Part shown: positions 14,730 to 21,403 of the stretch, piece by piece
Position numbering within the stretch: position 1 is the stretch's first letter
How the letters are laid out: each line of letters begins with the position of its first letter
Assembly: GCA_027346125.1 (NCBI GenBank)
Contig: DAIEST010000264.1
Location: 1 to 21,403 of the forward strand
DNA from: Leptospirillum sp.
GTDB taxonomy: Bacteria > Nitrospirota > Leptospirillia > Leptospirillales > Leptospirillaceae
Direction of reading: 5' to 3'
DNA length: 21,403 bases
Notes under the pieces: model-generated
Told to the model about the DNA's origin: nothing
Database searches by the model: none
The model's input: the letters and a program-made list of their open reading frames with translations, nothing else
Translations under genes and position numbers: made by a program

Positions 14730-16110
14730 ACCGGTTCCGGTCACGATCGTCGGCGGCGGTCTGGCGGGCTGCGAGGCTGCGCTCAGGCTGTCCGCGTGGG
14801 GACACCCGGTGCGTCTTCTGGAAATGCGGCCCCTGGAGACGACCGGCGCCCACAAGACTTCCCTTCTGGGAGAGCTTGTCTGCTCGAATTCCCTGAAGAG
14901 CCTGAATCGGGAGACTCCACACGGTCTCCTGAAAGCGGAACTTGAACTGTCGGGATCGCCTGTTCTCGAAGCCGCTCTCCGATGCCGGATTCCCGGTGGG
15001 GGAGCGCTGGTGGTGGATCGGGACCGTTTCGCCCGGGCGCTGACCGAACGGGTGGAACGGGATCCGGGAATCCGGGTGGAGCGGATGCGGGTGACCTGCC
15101 TTCCTCCGGATCGTCCCCTGATTCTGGCAACCGGTCCGTTGACCCATCCGGATCTGGTCCGGGACCTGTCCCGGTTTCTTCCGGGAAGCCGCCTGTCGTT
15201 CTACGATGCGATCGCGCCGATCGTCGAGGCGGACTCCCTGGACTGCGATCTTCTGTTCCGGGGAGACCGGTACGGGAGTCCCGGAGAGGGGGACCACTGG
15301 AATGCTCCGATGGATCCCGCCACCTACGAGCGGTTCTGCGAGGATCTCCTGTGGGGGATCCGGGTCCCTCCCCACGAAGGGGTGGAGAACGATCCGGAGG
15401 TTCTCCGGGCGTTCCAGGCCTGCCAGCCGATCGAGTCCCTTGTCGAAAGCGGCCCGGAAACCCTGTCCTTCGGTCCCCTGAGGCCGGTGGGCCTGACGGA
15501 CCCCAGGACGGGTCGGATCCCATGCGCGGTGGTCCAGCTCCGGCAGGAGAACGCGGAAGGGACCGCCTTCAATCTTGTCGGTTTCCAGACCCGATTGAAA
15601 TATTCCGAGCAGGAACGGATCTTTCGCCGGATCCCGGGTCTTGGCCGGGCCAGGTTCCTTCGCTACGGGTCGCTCCACCGGAATACCTTTCTGGATGCTC
15701 CGTCCCTTCTGAATCCGGACCTGACGCTGGCCGGGTTGCCGGGGGTTTATGCGACAGGCCAGATTCTGGGGGTGGAAGGCTATACCGAGTCGATCGCCAT
15801 GGGGTTCCTGACGGCATTGGTGCTGGATGCGGCGTGGCGTTCGGATCGTCCATGGAGCTTTGACGCGTCAGAGACCCTTCCGCCACCGGAAACGGCAATG
15901 GGATCCCTGCTCTCCGGACTCAGGACCGCTTCTTCCTCCCCATTTTGTCCGGTGAACCTCCATTTTGGGCTGTTTCCGGAGTCCGGCGACTCCGGGAGGT
16001 CCAGGAGGATCCGGAGGGAGCGGCTGGTCCGGCGCGCGGAACAGTCGTTTCGTATCTGGAAGGACAGGGTTCCAGGGCTCTCCGGGGAGGAGCGGCGCGT
16101 TGGGGGGTGA
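14710..16110 (+). CDS. trmFO: tRNA (uracil-5-)-methyltransferase TrmFO, folate/FAD-dependent
   Basis: TrmFO makes ribothymidine at position 54 of tRNA using methylenetetrahydrofolate and FAD. The 466-aa product begins with the FAD-binding VTIVGGGLAGCEAALRL (Gly-rich loop 15-20). It shows the conserved cysteine motif LVCSNSLKS (Cys 58), VQLRQENAEGTAFNLVGFQT, LRYGSLHRNTF and the C-terminal ATGQILGVEGYTESIAMG flavin motif, all in family order. ATG 14710 is favoured because GAGG (14697-14700) is 9 nt upstream; ATG 14695 is an in-frame alternative. It overlaps the end of topA by 20 nt and xerC by 11 nt. The topA-trmFO-xerC order is the one known from Bacillus. Confidence 0.93.
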   Translation: MPFPGARPVPVTIVGGGLAGCEAALRLSAWGHPVRLLEMRPLETTGAHKTSLLGELVCSNSLKSLNRETPHGLLKAELELSGSPVLEAALRCRIPGGGALVVDRDRFARALTERVERDPGIRVERMRVTCLPPDRPLILATGPLTHPDLVRDLSRFLPGSRLSFYDAIAPIVEADSLDCDLLFRGDRYGSPGEGDHWNAPMDPATYERFCEDLLWGIRVPPHEGVENDPEVLRAFQACQPIESLVESGPETLSFGPLRPVGLTDPRTGRIPCAVVQLRQENAEGTAFNLVGFQTRLKYSEQERIFRRIPGLGRARFLRYGSLHRNTFLDAPSLLNPDLTLAGLPGVYATGQILGVEGYTESIAMGFLTALVLDAAWRSDRPWSFDASETLPPPETAMGSLLSGLRTASSSPFCPVNLHFGLFPESGDSGRSRRIRRERLVRRAEQSFRIWKDRVPGLSGEERRVGG

Positions 16111-17083
16111 CGGGTCCGGCCGATACAGGGTTTCCCCGTCCGGATCTTCCCCGGGGGAGACTCCGGAGGATCCCTGGGTCCGGCGGTTTCTGGATCATCT
16201 GTCGCAGTCGGGAAAATCTTTGAGAACCATCTCTTCCTATGCCCAGGACATCTTTCTGCTCCGGGACTTCCTGGAGGGGAAGGGGTCCGGGAGGAAAGAC
16301 CGTCCGGCCTGGGAGATGACGCGCGACGAAGCGACCGCGTTCGTGTTCCACCTGGATCAGATGGAGTACCGTCCGCGATCCATGGGGCGGACTCTTTCGG
16401 CCATCCGGACATTCCTCGATTTCCTGAAGGATCGGGAGGGGATTTCGGTCAATCCGTTCCTGGGTATCCGGGGTCCGCGCGTTCCCCGGAAAATACCGGC
16501 AGTGCTGAACGAACAGGAAGTTTCCGACCTTCTGGCCACCCCCGACGAGACCACGTGGGAAGGGCGAAGGGATCGGGCATTGCTCGAGCTGTTCTATCTG
16601 ACGGGGATCCGGCTTTCGGAAATGGCCGGACTGAGGCTTCGGGACATTTCCCCGGATCTTTCCCGCATTCTCGTCCACGGCAAGGGCCGCAAGGAGCGCG
16701 TCGTTCCGCTGGTCGGGACAGCAAAGGAATGTCTTTCCCGGTATCTTTCCGAAACTCCGGAAGGGTCCGGCGGAAACGGGGGGGCCGTTTTTCAGGCGAC
16801 TCCGGGAGGTTCCGCCCTTTCGGTGCACCAGGTGGGCCGGATCGTGCGGAAGGCGTCCGGGAAGGCGGGGCTTGGCGGCCGGGTCACTCCCCACGCTCTC
16901 CGGCATTCCTGTGCGACCCATCTTCTGGACCGGGGGATGGACCTCCGGAAGATCCAGGGGCTTCTGGGACACGAATCCCTCGGGACGACGCAGCAGTACA
17001 CCCATGTCGGGCTGAAAGAGCTCAAGAGAAAATATGACCGTTCCCGCCAGGAGGATCCGCACGATGATGAGGGAGAACGATGA
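16100..17083 (+). CDS. xerC: Tyrosine recombinase XerC-like
   Basis: A 327-aa site-specific recombinase that, with a partner or alone, resolves chromosome dimers at dif. The N-terminal SAM-like DNA-binding domain covers about residues 22-120 (RRFLDHLSQSGKS, TISSYAQDIFLLRDFL). The catalytic domain holds Arg 171 (TGIRLSEM), Lys 195 (HGKGRKERVVPL), His 265/Arg 268 (PHALRHSCATH), His 291 (LLGHESL) and Tyr 300 (TQQYTHV), the full set. TTG 16100 is chosen because GGAGGAG lies 7 nt upstream; the frame stays open further upstream without protein-like sequence. It overlaps trmFO by 11 nt and hslV by 20 nt. XerC is favoured over XerD or XerH by gene order only. Confidence 0.9.
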   Translation: MGGDGSGRYRVSPSGSSPGETPEDPWVRRFLDHLSQSGKSLRTISSYAQDIFLLRDFLEGKGSGRKDRPAWEMTRDEATAFVFHLDQMEYRPRSMGRTLSAIRTFLDFLKDREGISVNPFLGIRGPRVPRKIPAVLNEQEVSDLLATPDETTWEGRRDRALLELFYLTGIRLSEMAGLRLRDISPDLSRILVHGKGRKERVVPLVGTAKECLSRYLSETPEGSGGNGGAVFQATPGGSALSVHQVGRIVRKASGKAGLGGRVTPHALRHSCATHLLDRGMDLRKIQGLLGHESLGTTQQYTHVGLKELKRKYDRSRQEDPHDDEGER

Positions 17084-17660
17084 GTCCGCCCATGGGCTCC
17101 GCTTCAAGGGAACAACGATTGTTTCGGTCCGGAGGGAGAACGGGGTTGCCCTTGGCGGGGACGGCCAGATCACCCTGGGCACGATGATCGTCAAGGCTCA
17201 GGCGAAAAAGGTCCGGACGCTTCATCAGAACCGGGTACTGGCCGGATTTGCCGGTTCTACGGCCGACGCCCTGACGCTGTTCGAGCGCTTCGAGTCCATG
17301 CTGGACGCCCATCAGGGGCACGTCGGCCGGGCTTCGGTAGCCCTGGCCAAGGAATGGCGGACGGATCGGAGCCTTCGGCGTCTGGAGGCCCTTCTGGCGG
17401 TGGCTTCCCGGGAGGTGAGCTACCTGATTTCGGGCGCAGGCGATGTGATCGAGCCGGAACTGGGAATCCTGTCGATCGGCTCGGGGTCTTCCTATGCGCT
17501 CGCAGCGGCCAGGGTTCTGGTCCGGCATACCTCTCTGTCTCCCGGAGAAATCGTTCGGGAATCCCTGTTGACTGCAGCGGAGATGGATATCTACACGAAT
17601 CGGGAAATCACTGTTCTGTCGTTGCCGGAAGAGCCTTCTCCGGATCCGGAATCCCGGTGA
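17064..17660 (+). CDS. hslV: ATP-dependent protease peptidase subunit HslV (ClpQ)
   Basis: HslV is the proteolytic dodecamer of the HslUV complex, with an N-terminal threonine as nucleophile. Family blocks are GTTIVSVRRENGVALGGDGQ, VLAGFAGSTADALTLFERFE, LAKEWRTDRSLRRLEALL, GDVIEPE and IGSGSSYALAAARVL. The start is ATG 17064 (or the adjacent ATG 17067), with AGGAGG 9 nt upstream. No in-frame start exists nearer the catalytic Thr, so the protein carries about 16 residues (MMRENDESAHGLRFKG) that must be removed to expose Thr 17. Most relatives have a much shorter leader. It overlaps xerC by 20 nt and is followed by hslU after 26 nt. Confidence 0.93.
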   Translation: MMRENDESAHGLRFKGTTIVSVRRENGVALGGDGQITLGTMIVKAQAKKVRTLHQNRVLAGFAGSTADALTLFERFESMLDAHQGHVGRASVALAKEWRTDRSLRRLEALLAVASREVSYLISGAGDVIEPELGILSIGSGSSYALAAARVLVRHTSLSPGEIVRESLLTAAEMDIYTNREITVLSLPEEPSPDPESR

Positions 17661-17686
17661 GGCCGGCATGATGGAGAGGATCGGGC

Positions 17687-19030
17687 ATGGAACCTGAAAA
17701 GAAAACGCCAGGAATGGAACAGGACTGGACCCCGGCTGAAATCGTCCGGTATCTGGACCGTTATATCGTGGGTCAGCAGGACGCGAAAAAGGCGGTGGCG
17801 GTGGCGATCCGGAACCGCTACCGGAGAGAGAGGCTATCCGCGGCCATGAAAGAAGAGGTGATCCCGAAGAATATTCTTCTTGTCGGATCGACCGGTTCGG
17901 GAAAGACCGAGATCGCCCGCCGGCTTTCCCGGCTTCTGCGGGCTCCGTTCCTGAAAGTCGAGGCGACAAAATATACGGAAGTGGGGTATGTGGGCCGGAA
18001 TGTCGAATCGATGGTGCGCGACCTGGCGGAAGTCGCCTTCAACGAGTCGATCGCCGTCGAACGGGAAAAGGTGCGCGAGGAGGCGGAAAGGGAAGCCCGG
18101 GACCGCCTGGTCGACGCGCTCCTGCCCGGCGGGCCCTCGGGGGCCCAGGATTCCACCCGGGACCGTCTTCGCGCCCGACTTGACGCCGGGGATCTCGAAG
18201 ACCGGGAAGTCGAGATGACCTTCCGGGAATCGCCTCTGTCTTCCGGTTTTTCGGGGACGGGAAACGAGTGGGGGGACCAGACGGACGGCGGTCTGAAGGA
18301 GATGCTGGGAAACTGGCTTCCGCCCCGGCAGGTCCGTCGTCGTCTCCGGATTCGGGAGGCGCGTCCGATCCTGGTGTCGGAAGCGGCGGATGCCCGGGTG
18401 GACCTGTCCCGGGTTTCCCGCGAGGTCGTTCACCGGGTGGAAGAGTCGGGAATCCTGTTCATCGACGAAATCGACAAGGTGATTCCCCGGACGGGATCGA
18501 TCGGGGCGGACGTCTCCCGTGAGGGGGTCCAGCGGGATCTCCTGCCGATCGTTGAAGGTTCTTCGGTCAAGACCCGGCATGGCGTTGTCCGGACCGACCG
18601 GATCCTGTTCATTGCGGCCGGCGCGTTCCATCATGCCAAGCCGTCGGATCTCATTCCGGAGTTCCAGGGACGGTTCCCGATCCGGGTGACCCTGTCTTCC
18701 CTGGGCTCGGAAGATTTGTTCCGGATCCTGACGGAGCCCGAGAATTCCCTGGTGGCCCAGTACAAGGCATTGCTCGAAACGGAAGGCGTGACGCTCGATG
18801 TGCGGGAGGAAGCCCTTCGCGAACTTTCCGAGATCGCATTCCAGGTCAACGAGGGAAGCCAGAATATCGGTGCGCGACGTCTGTTTACGGTGCTTGAGCA
18901 GTTGTTCGAGGAGATTTCCTTTCGGGCACCGGAGATGTCCGGGGAAACGGTCGTCATCGACCGGCCGTTCGTGGTGGAGCGCCTTTCCAGACTGATCCGG
19001 GATCCCGATCTGACCCGCTACATCCTCTAG
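17687..19030 (+). CDS. hslU: ATP-dependent protease ATPase subunit HslU (ClpY)
   Basis: HslU is the AAA+ unfoldase that feeds HslV. The 447-aa product shows the N-terminal PAEIVRYLDRYIVGQQDAK, Walker A GSTGSGKT (67-74), the pore motif region KYTEVGYVGRNVESM, a charged I-domain insertion (about 120-200), Walker B ILFIDEID (Asp 260, Glu 261), GVQRDLLPIVEG, a sensor region (IPEFQGRFPIRVTL) and the C-terminal tail RDPDLTRYIL, which inserts into HslV. ATG 17687 has GGAGAGGA upstream (spacer about 6 nt). Length and motifs are as in the family, so it should be functional with the adjacent hslV. A likely terminator follows the stop codon. Confidence 0.95.
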   Translation: MEPEKKTPGMEQDWTPAEIVRYLDRYIVGQQDAKKAVAVAIRNRYRRERLSAAMKEEVIPKNILLVGSTGSGKTEIARRLSRLLRAPFLKVEATKYTEVGYVGRNVESMVRDLAEVAFNESIAVEREKVREEAEREARDRLVDALLPGGPSGAQDSTRDRLRARLDAGDLEDREVEMTFRESPLSSGFSGTGNEWGDQTDGGLKEMLGNWLPPRQVRRRLRIREARPILVSEAADARVDLSRVSREVVHRVEESGILFIDEIDKVIPRTGSIGADVSREGVQRDLLPIVEGSSVKTRHGVVRTDRILFIAAGAFHHAKPSDLIPEFQGRFPIRVTLSSLGSEDLFRILTEPENSLVAQYKALLETEGVTLDVREEALRELSEIAFQVNEGSQNIGARRLFTVLEQLFEEISFRAPEMSGETVVIDRPFVVERLSRLIRDPDLTRYIL

Positions 19031-19054
19031 CAGACGGGTCTGCCCGGTTTTTTT
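19030..19054 (+). terminator. Probable intrinsic terminator after hslU
   Basis: GCAGA (19030-19034) and TCTGC (19039-19043) form a small stem. Alternatively CGGG (19035-19038) pairs with CCCG (19043-19046). Either is followed by a run of seven T (19048-19054). The stem is short, so termination may be partial, allowing read-through into argB. Confidence 0.55.
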
Positions 19055-19096
19055 GTCGTTCTGCTCTTGGTGAAATTCATTCCGTGGAGGTTTTTC

Positions 19097-19972
19097 TTGG
19101 AAGACAGCCAGACGAAGGCCAGGATCCTGATCGAAGCGCTTCCGTACATCCGGGCGTTTTCGGGGAAGACGTTCGTCATCAAATACGGGGGAAGCACCCG
19201 AAAGGGGGAGGAGCAGACCTCTCCCCGCCCCGAGGACATTTCGTTCGCGGACGATCTCGTTCTTCTGGTCCACATCGGTATTCGTCCTGTCGTGATCCAT
19301 GGCGGAGGTCCCGAAATCACCCGGATGATGAACCGGCTCGGACTGGAGTCCCGGTTCGTGGACGGACTCAGGGTGACGGATCGTCCGACGATGGAGGTCG
19401 TGGAAATGGTCCTGTCCGGAAAGATCAACCGGGAACTCGTGACGCTGGTCCAGAAGCGGGGCGGACGTGCCGTGGGTCTCGCCGGCCGTGACGGGAACCT
19501 TCTGCTGGGAGAGCGCAAACGAAAGGACCTGGGGTTTGTGGGGCAGATCCGTTCGGTCAACACGGAAGTCCTGGATCTGCTGGATCGCCACCGCTATGTC
19601 ACGATCGTGGCTCCGATCGGGGTCGATGAAGAAGGGGATCCCCTGAACATCAACGCCGACGATGCGGCGGCCGAAATCGCCGGCGCGCTGAAGGCGGAGA
19701 AGCTGATCATGATGACGGATACGCCGGGTGTCCTGGATGCGGAGCAGAAACTGATTGCGACCCTGACGCCCCCGAAGGTTCGGGAGATGCTCGAAAACGG
19801 CGCCATTCACGGCGGAATGGTTCCGAAAATCCAGGGATGTCTTCGGGCGCTGGAAGCCGGTGTCCGGAAGGTCCACGTCGTCGATGGGCGGATTCCCCAC
19901 TCCCTGCTTCTGGAAATTTTTACCCCGGAAGGGGTGGGAACGGAGATACTGGGTGGGGAAACTCCCTCTTAG
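19097..19972 (+). CDS. argB: Acetylglutamate kinase
   Basis: ArgB phosphorylates N-acetylglutamate in arginine synthesis. TTG 19097 is chosen because GGAGG (19086-19090) lies 6 nt upstream; TTG 19067 and GTG 19070 would lack a ribosome binding site. The 291-aa product shows ILIEALPYIRAFSGKTFVIKYGG, PVVIHGGGPEITRMM, FVDGLRVTD, GLAGRDGNLL, INADDAAAEIA, MMTDTPGVLD, GGMVPKIQGCLRAL and VDGRIPHSLLLEIFT, the full family pattern. After KYGG the usual NAM is replaced by STR, and about six extra residues (within RKGEEQTSPRPEDIS) precede FADD. It follows the hslU terminator region and overlaps the next lipoprotein gene by 20 nt. Confidence 0.92.
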   Translation: MEDSQTKARILIEALPYIRAFSGKTFVIKYGGSTRKGEEQTSPRPEDISFADDLVLLVHIGIRPVVIHGGGPEITRMMNRLGLESRFVDGLRVTDRPTMEVVEMVLSGKINRELVTLVQKRGGRAVGLAGRDGNLLLGERKRKDLGFVGQIRSVNTEVLDLLDRHRYVTIVAPIGVDEEGDPLNINADDAAAEIAGALKAEKLIMMTDTPGVLDAEQKLIATLTPPKVREMLENGAIHGGMVPKIQGCLRALEAGVRKVHVVDGRIPHSLLLEIFTPEGVGTEILGGETPS

Positions 19973-20426
19973 ACGGGTCCCTTCCGGAGCCGTCCTGTTT
20001 TTTCTGGCGTTCCTGTCGGGGTGCCATCCGCATGTGGCGATCAGCCCCCGGCTCCACGGGTCGATCCTGGAAATCCGGACGGTTTCGCTCTCTCCGTCGG
20101 AGTCGCTGCTGGGGGTTCATGTGCTTCTTTCCGACCAGGGAAGAAGCGAGGAACGGATTCGCCGGTATTTTCTGCGGACTCCGTCGGGAGACCGTTCGGA
20201 GGCGCTCACCGGCGGGACATTCCGCGAACGTTTTCAGGAACATGTCCGGAGCTGGGGGCGGATGGGGCTTCCGACGGTCGTTCCGTCGGGGGGAACCGTC
20301 CGGGGCTGGCTTTTTTTTGAGAAAGCCCGGCTTCCGGGAACGCTGGTGTTCCGGCTTCTCAACACGTACGGGTCTGCGGAAGCTCTTCTGATTCCTGTCC
20401 CCGCCCGGCAGGGACCGACGCCATGA
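19953..20426 (+). CDS. Putative lipoprotein of unknown function
   Basis: A 157-aa product from GTG 19953 (CGGAG with a 7-nt spacer), overlapping argB by 20 nt. The N-terminus is a lipoprotein signal peptide: basic LPLRR, hydrophobic AVLFFLAFL, lipobox LSGC with Cys 24 as the likely lipidated residue. The rest (SILEIRTVSLSPSESLLGVH, YFLRTPSGDRSEAL, GTVRGWLFFEKARLPGTLVF) reads as a small beta-rich domain that resembles adhesion or assembly lipoproteins only in a general way; I do not recognise the family. The ATGA overlap with dut shows coupling to it. It is not related to the lipoprotein at 6471. Confidence 0.7.
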   Translation: MGKLPLRRVPSGAVLFFLAFLSGCHPHVAISPRLHGSILEIRTVSLSPSESLLGVHVLLSDQGRSEERIRRYFLRTPSGDRSEALTGGTFRERFQEHVRSWGRMGLPTVVPSGGTVRGWLFFEKARLPGTLVFRLLNTYGSAEALLIPVPARQGPTP

Positions 20427-20899
20427 CTCCTTCCTCCGGCGGCAGCTGTCCGCTCAGGGTCAGGATCCTCATTCTGGATGACCGGATCCCGTCCGTTTTT
20501 CCCTTGCCCGCTCCCCAGACACCGGGTTCAGCCGGACTGGATCTCAGGGCCATGATCGACGAGGAGGTTCTTCTGGAGCCCGGGAGCCGCCTGAAGGTGC
20601 CATCGGGACTCTCCATCCATATCTCGGATCCCGGGGTGGCCGGATTCATCGTTCCCCGGAGCGGGCTGGGCTCCCGCGGGCTGGTTCTTGCGAACCTCAC
20701 CGGGATCGTGGACTCGGACTATACGGGTCCCCTTCTGCTTTCTCTCTGGAATGCCGGCTCCGAACCCGTCAGGATCCGGCCGGGAGACCGGATCGCCCAG
20801 CTCCTCTTCCTGTCCGTGCTTCATCCTGTCTGGGAAGTGGTTGATTCCCACGACGGAACCGGGAGGGGAGAGGGGGGATTCGGCCATACGGGGAATTGA
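20423..20899 (+). CDS. dut: dUTP pyrophosphatase (dUTPase)
   Basis: Dut cleaves dUTP to dUMP, keeping uracil out of DNA and supplying dTMP synthesis. The 158-aa product has all five trimeric-dUTPase motifs in order: TPGSAGLDLRA (33-43), PRSGLGSRG (78-86), GIVDSDYTG (94-102), RIAQLLF (123-129) and the Gly-rich RGEGGFGHTG (148-157). ATG 20423 overlaps the lipoprotein stop (ATGA). The first 12 residues (TPSSGGSCPL) are poor in family features. It probably ends the argB-lipoprotein-dut transcript. Confidence 0.93.
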   Translation: MTPSSGGSCPLRVRILILDDRIPSVFPLPAPQTPGSAGLDLRAMIDEEVLLEPGSRLKVPSGLSIHISDPGVAGFIVPRSGLGSRGLVLANLTGIVDSDYTGPLLLSLWNAGSEPVRIRPGDRIAQLLFLSVLHPVWEVVDSHDGTGRGEGGFGHTGN

Positions 20900-20951
20900 T
20901 CGGGCTTTGATCAACGGAAACAGCCTGCCGACCGGGAACGCTTGAAGAAGA

Positions 20952-20979
20952 AACCGCCGATGCAACGATGATGGCGGTT
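20952..20979. repeat. 7-bp perfect inverted repeat before the AlbA_2-domain gene
   Basis: AACCGCC (20952-20958) and GGCGGTT (20973-20979) flank a 14-nt loop, between dut and the last gene. No T-run follows. It could be a weak transcription stop for dut or an operator for the following gene. Confidence 0.4.
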
Positions 20980-21016
20980 CGCATGGGGAAATTCGCGTGC
21001 GGATTTTGAGGGGACT

Positions 21017-21403
21017 ATGCTGAAGTCTGAATTGTTGGAAATCATCGCCAATGGTGAGAATTCCGGAGTGGAATTCAATCGGGACGACATTCGCCCCGAG
21101 CAGCTGGCCAAAGAGATTGTTGCTTTTGCGAATGTGCAGGGAGGAAGAATCCTGTTAGGGGTCGAGGATAACGGCCGGATCACTGGCCTTCATCGAACCG
21201 AGCCCCAGGAGTGGGTTTTGAATGTGTTCCGGGACAAGGTACATCCCCAGATTATTCCCTTTTACGAGGAAGTCGTTGTTGAGCAAGGTGTTCGGGTGGG
21301 AGTGATTACAATTGCACCGGGGATCTCGAAGCCCTATGTGGTGCGACACAACAATCGGGAAGAAGGCTACATCCGTATGGGTGACCGGTCTGAGCTGGCG
21401 ACT
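21017..21403 (+). CDS. Schlafen-type AlbA_2 domain protein, partial
   Basis: An open frame from ATG 21017 (GAGGGG just upstream, short spacer) runs to the window edge with no stop (129 codons). The visible part shows a Schlafen/AlbA_2 pattern: GVEFNRDDIRPEQLAKEIVA, FANVQGGRILLGVEDNGRI and GYIRMGDRSELAT. Such domains occur in predicted ATP-binding transcriptional regulators (COG2865 type) and in some defence or mobile-element genes; the missing C-terminus would decide between these. Base composition is visibly richer in A+T than the dut-argB side (codons TTA, TTG, AAT, ATT are common), suggesting a different origin. A 117-nt gap separates it from dut. Confidence 0.75.
   Translation, partial: MLKSELLEIIANGENSGVEFNRDDIRPEQLAKEIVAFANVQGGRILLGVEDNGRITGLHRTEPQEWVLNVFRDKVHPQIIPFYEEVVVEQGVRVGVITIAPGISKPYVVRHNNREEGYIRMGDRSELAT

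Noticed and set aside
11841..14855. Minus-strand frame of 1004 codons opposite topA and dprA
   Set aside because: Long only because of high GC. The topA and dprA frames on the plus strand carry all expected motifs.
19053..19081. TTGTCG-17-TTCATT as an argB promoter
   Set aside because: The -10 is weak and the start would fall in the ribosome binding site.
17834..19900. Minus-strand frame of 688 codons opposite hslU and argB
   Set aside because: It is the shadow of two well-identified genes, with no start context.
1..21403. CRISPR arrays, tRNA or rRNA genes, insertion sequences
   Set aside because: No regularly spaced repeats, cloverleaf-like segments or transposase-like frames were found by reading. 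XerC is a core recombinase, not evidence of a mobile element.

Overview
The window is GC-rich chromosomal DNA from a Gram-negative bacterium. The content is mostly housekeeping genes plus lipoproteins and outer-membrane-type proteins. The DapL route to lysine, the compact overlapping operons, the DUF3332 lipoprotein and the anion importer with a duplicated permease together suggest a Leptospirillum-like member of the Nitrospirota. This is an inference from gene content; no rRNA or other marker is present to prove it. No tRNA, rRNA, CRISPR array or insertion sequence was seen.

Layout. (1) 1-1396, minus strand: three genes that appear to be exported-protein genes. They are a 149-aa putative secreted protein with a good promoter (TTGATC-17 bp-TATACT), a doubtful 65-aa ORF with a strong ribosome binding site, and an outer-membrane-type protein running off the left edge. 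(2) 1693-6336, plus strand: a tightly coupled operon dapL-folK-barrel protein-mutY-beta-propeller protein. (3) 6471-6998: a DUF3332 lipoprotein with its own probable promoter, convergent with a minus-strand pair of small membrane proteins (YtxH-like and DUF948-like, 7027-7788). (4) 7913-10926: a three-gene ABC importer of the nitrate/sulfonate/bicarbonate type, with a duplicated permease, an ATPase and a separate AAA-associated domain protein. No substrate-binding protein is nearby. (5) 10930-11193, minus: a small membrane/coiled-coil protein. (6) 11257-20899, plus: dprA-topA-trmFO-xerC-hslV-hslU, a probable terminator, then argB-lipoprotein-dut. (7) 21017-end: a partial gene with a Schlafen-type AlbA_2 domain, visibly richer in A+T than its neighbours.

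The genes in (6) serve DNA uptake/recombination (DprA), supercoiling (TopA), tRNA uridine methylation (TrmFO), chromosome dimer resolution (XerC), ATP-dependent proteolysis (HslUV), arginine synthesis (ArgB) and dUTP removal (Dut). The run dprA-topA-trmFO-xerC-hslV-hslU is the same order known from Bacillus. Many genes overlap by 1-20 nt or start with TTG/GTG, which indicates strong translational coupling.

No clearly new system is proven here. The best candidates for a second look are the seven-repeat cysteine-paired propeller protein, the importer without a binding protein, and the minus-strand secreted cluster at the left edge.
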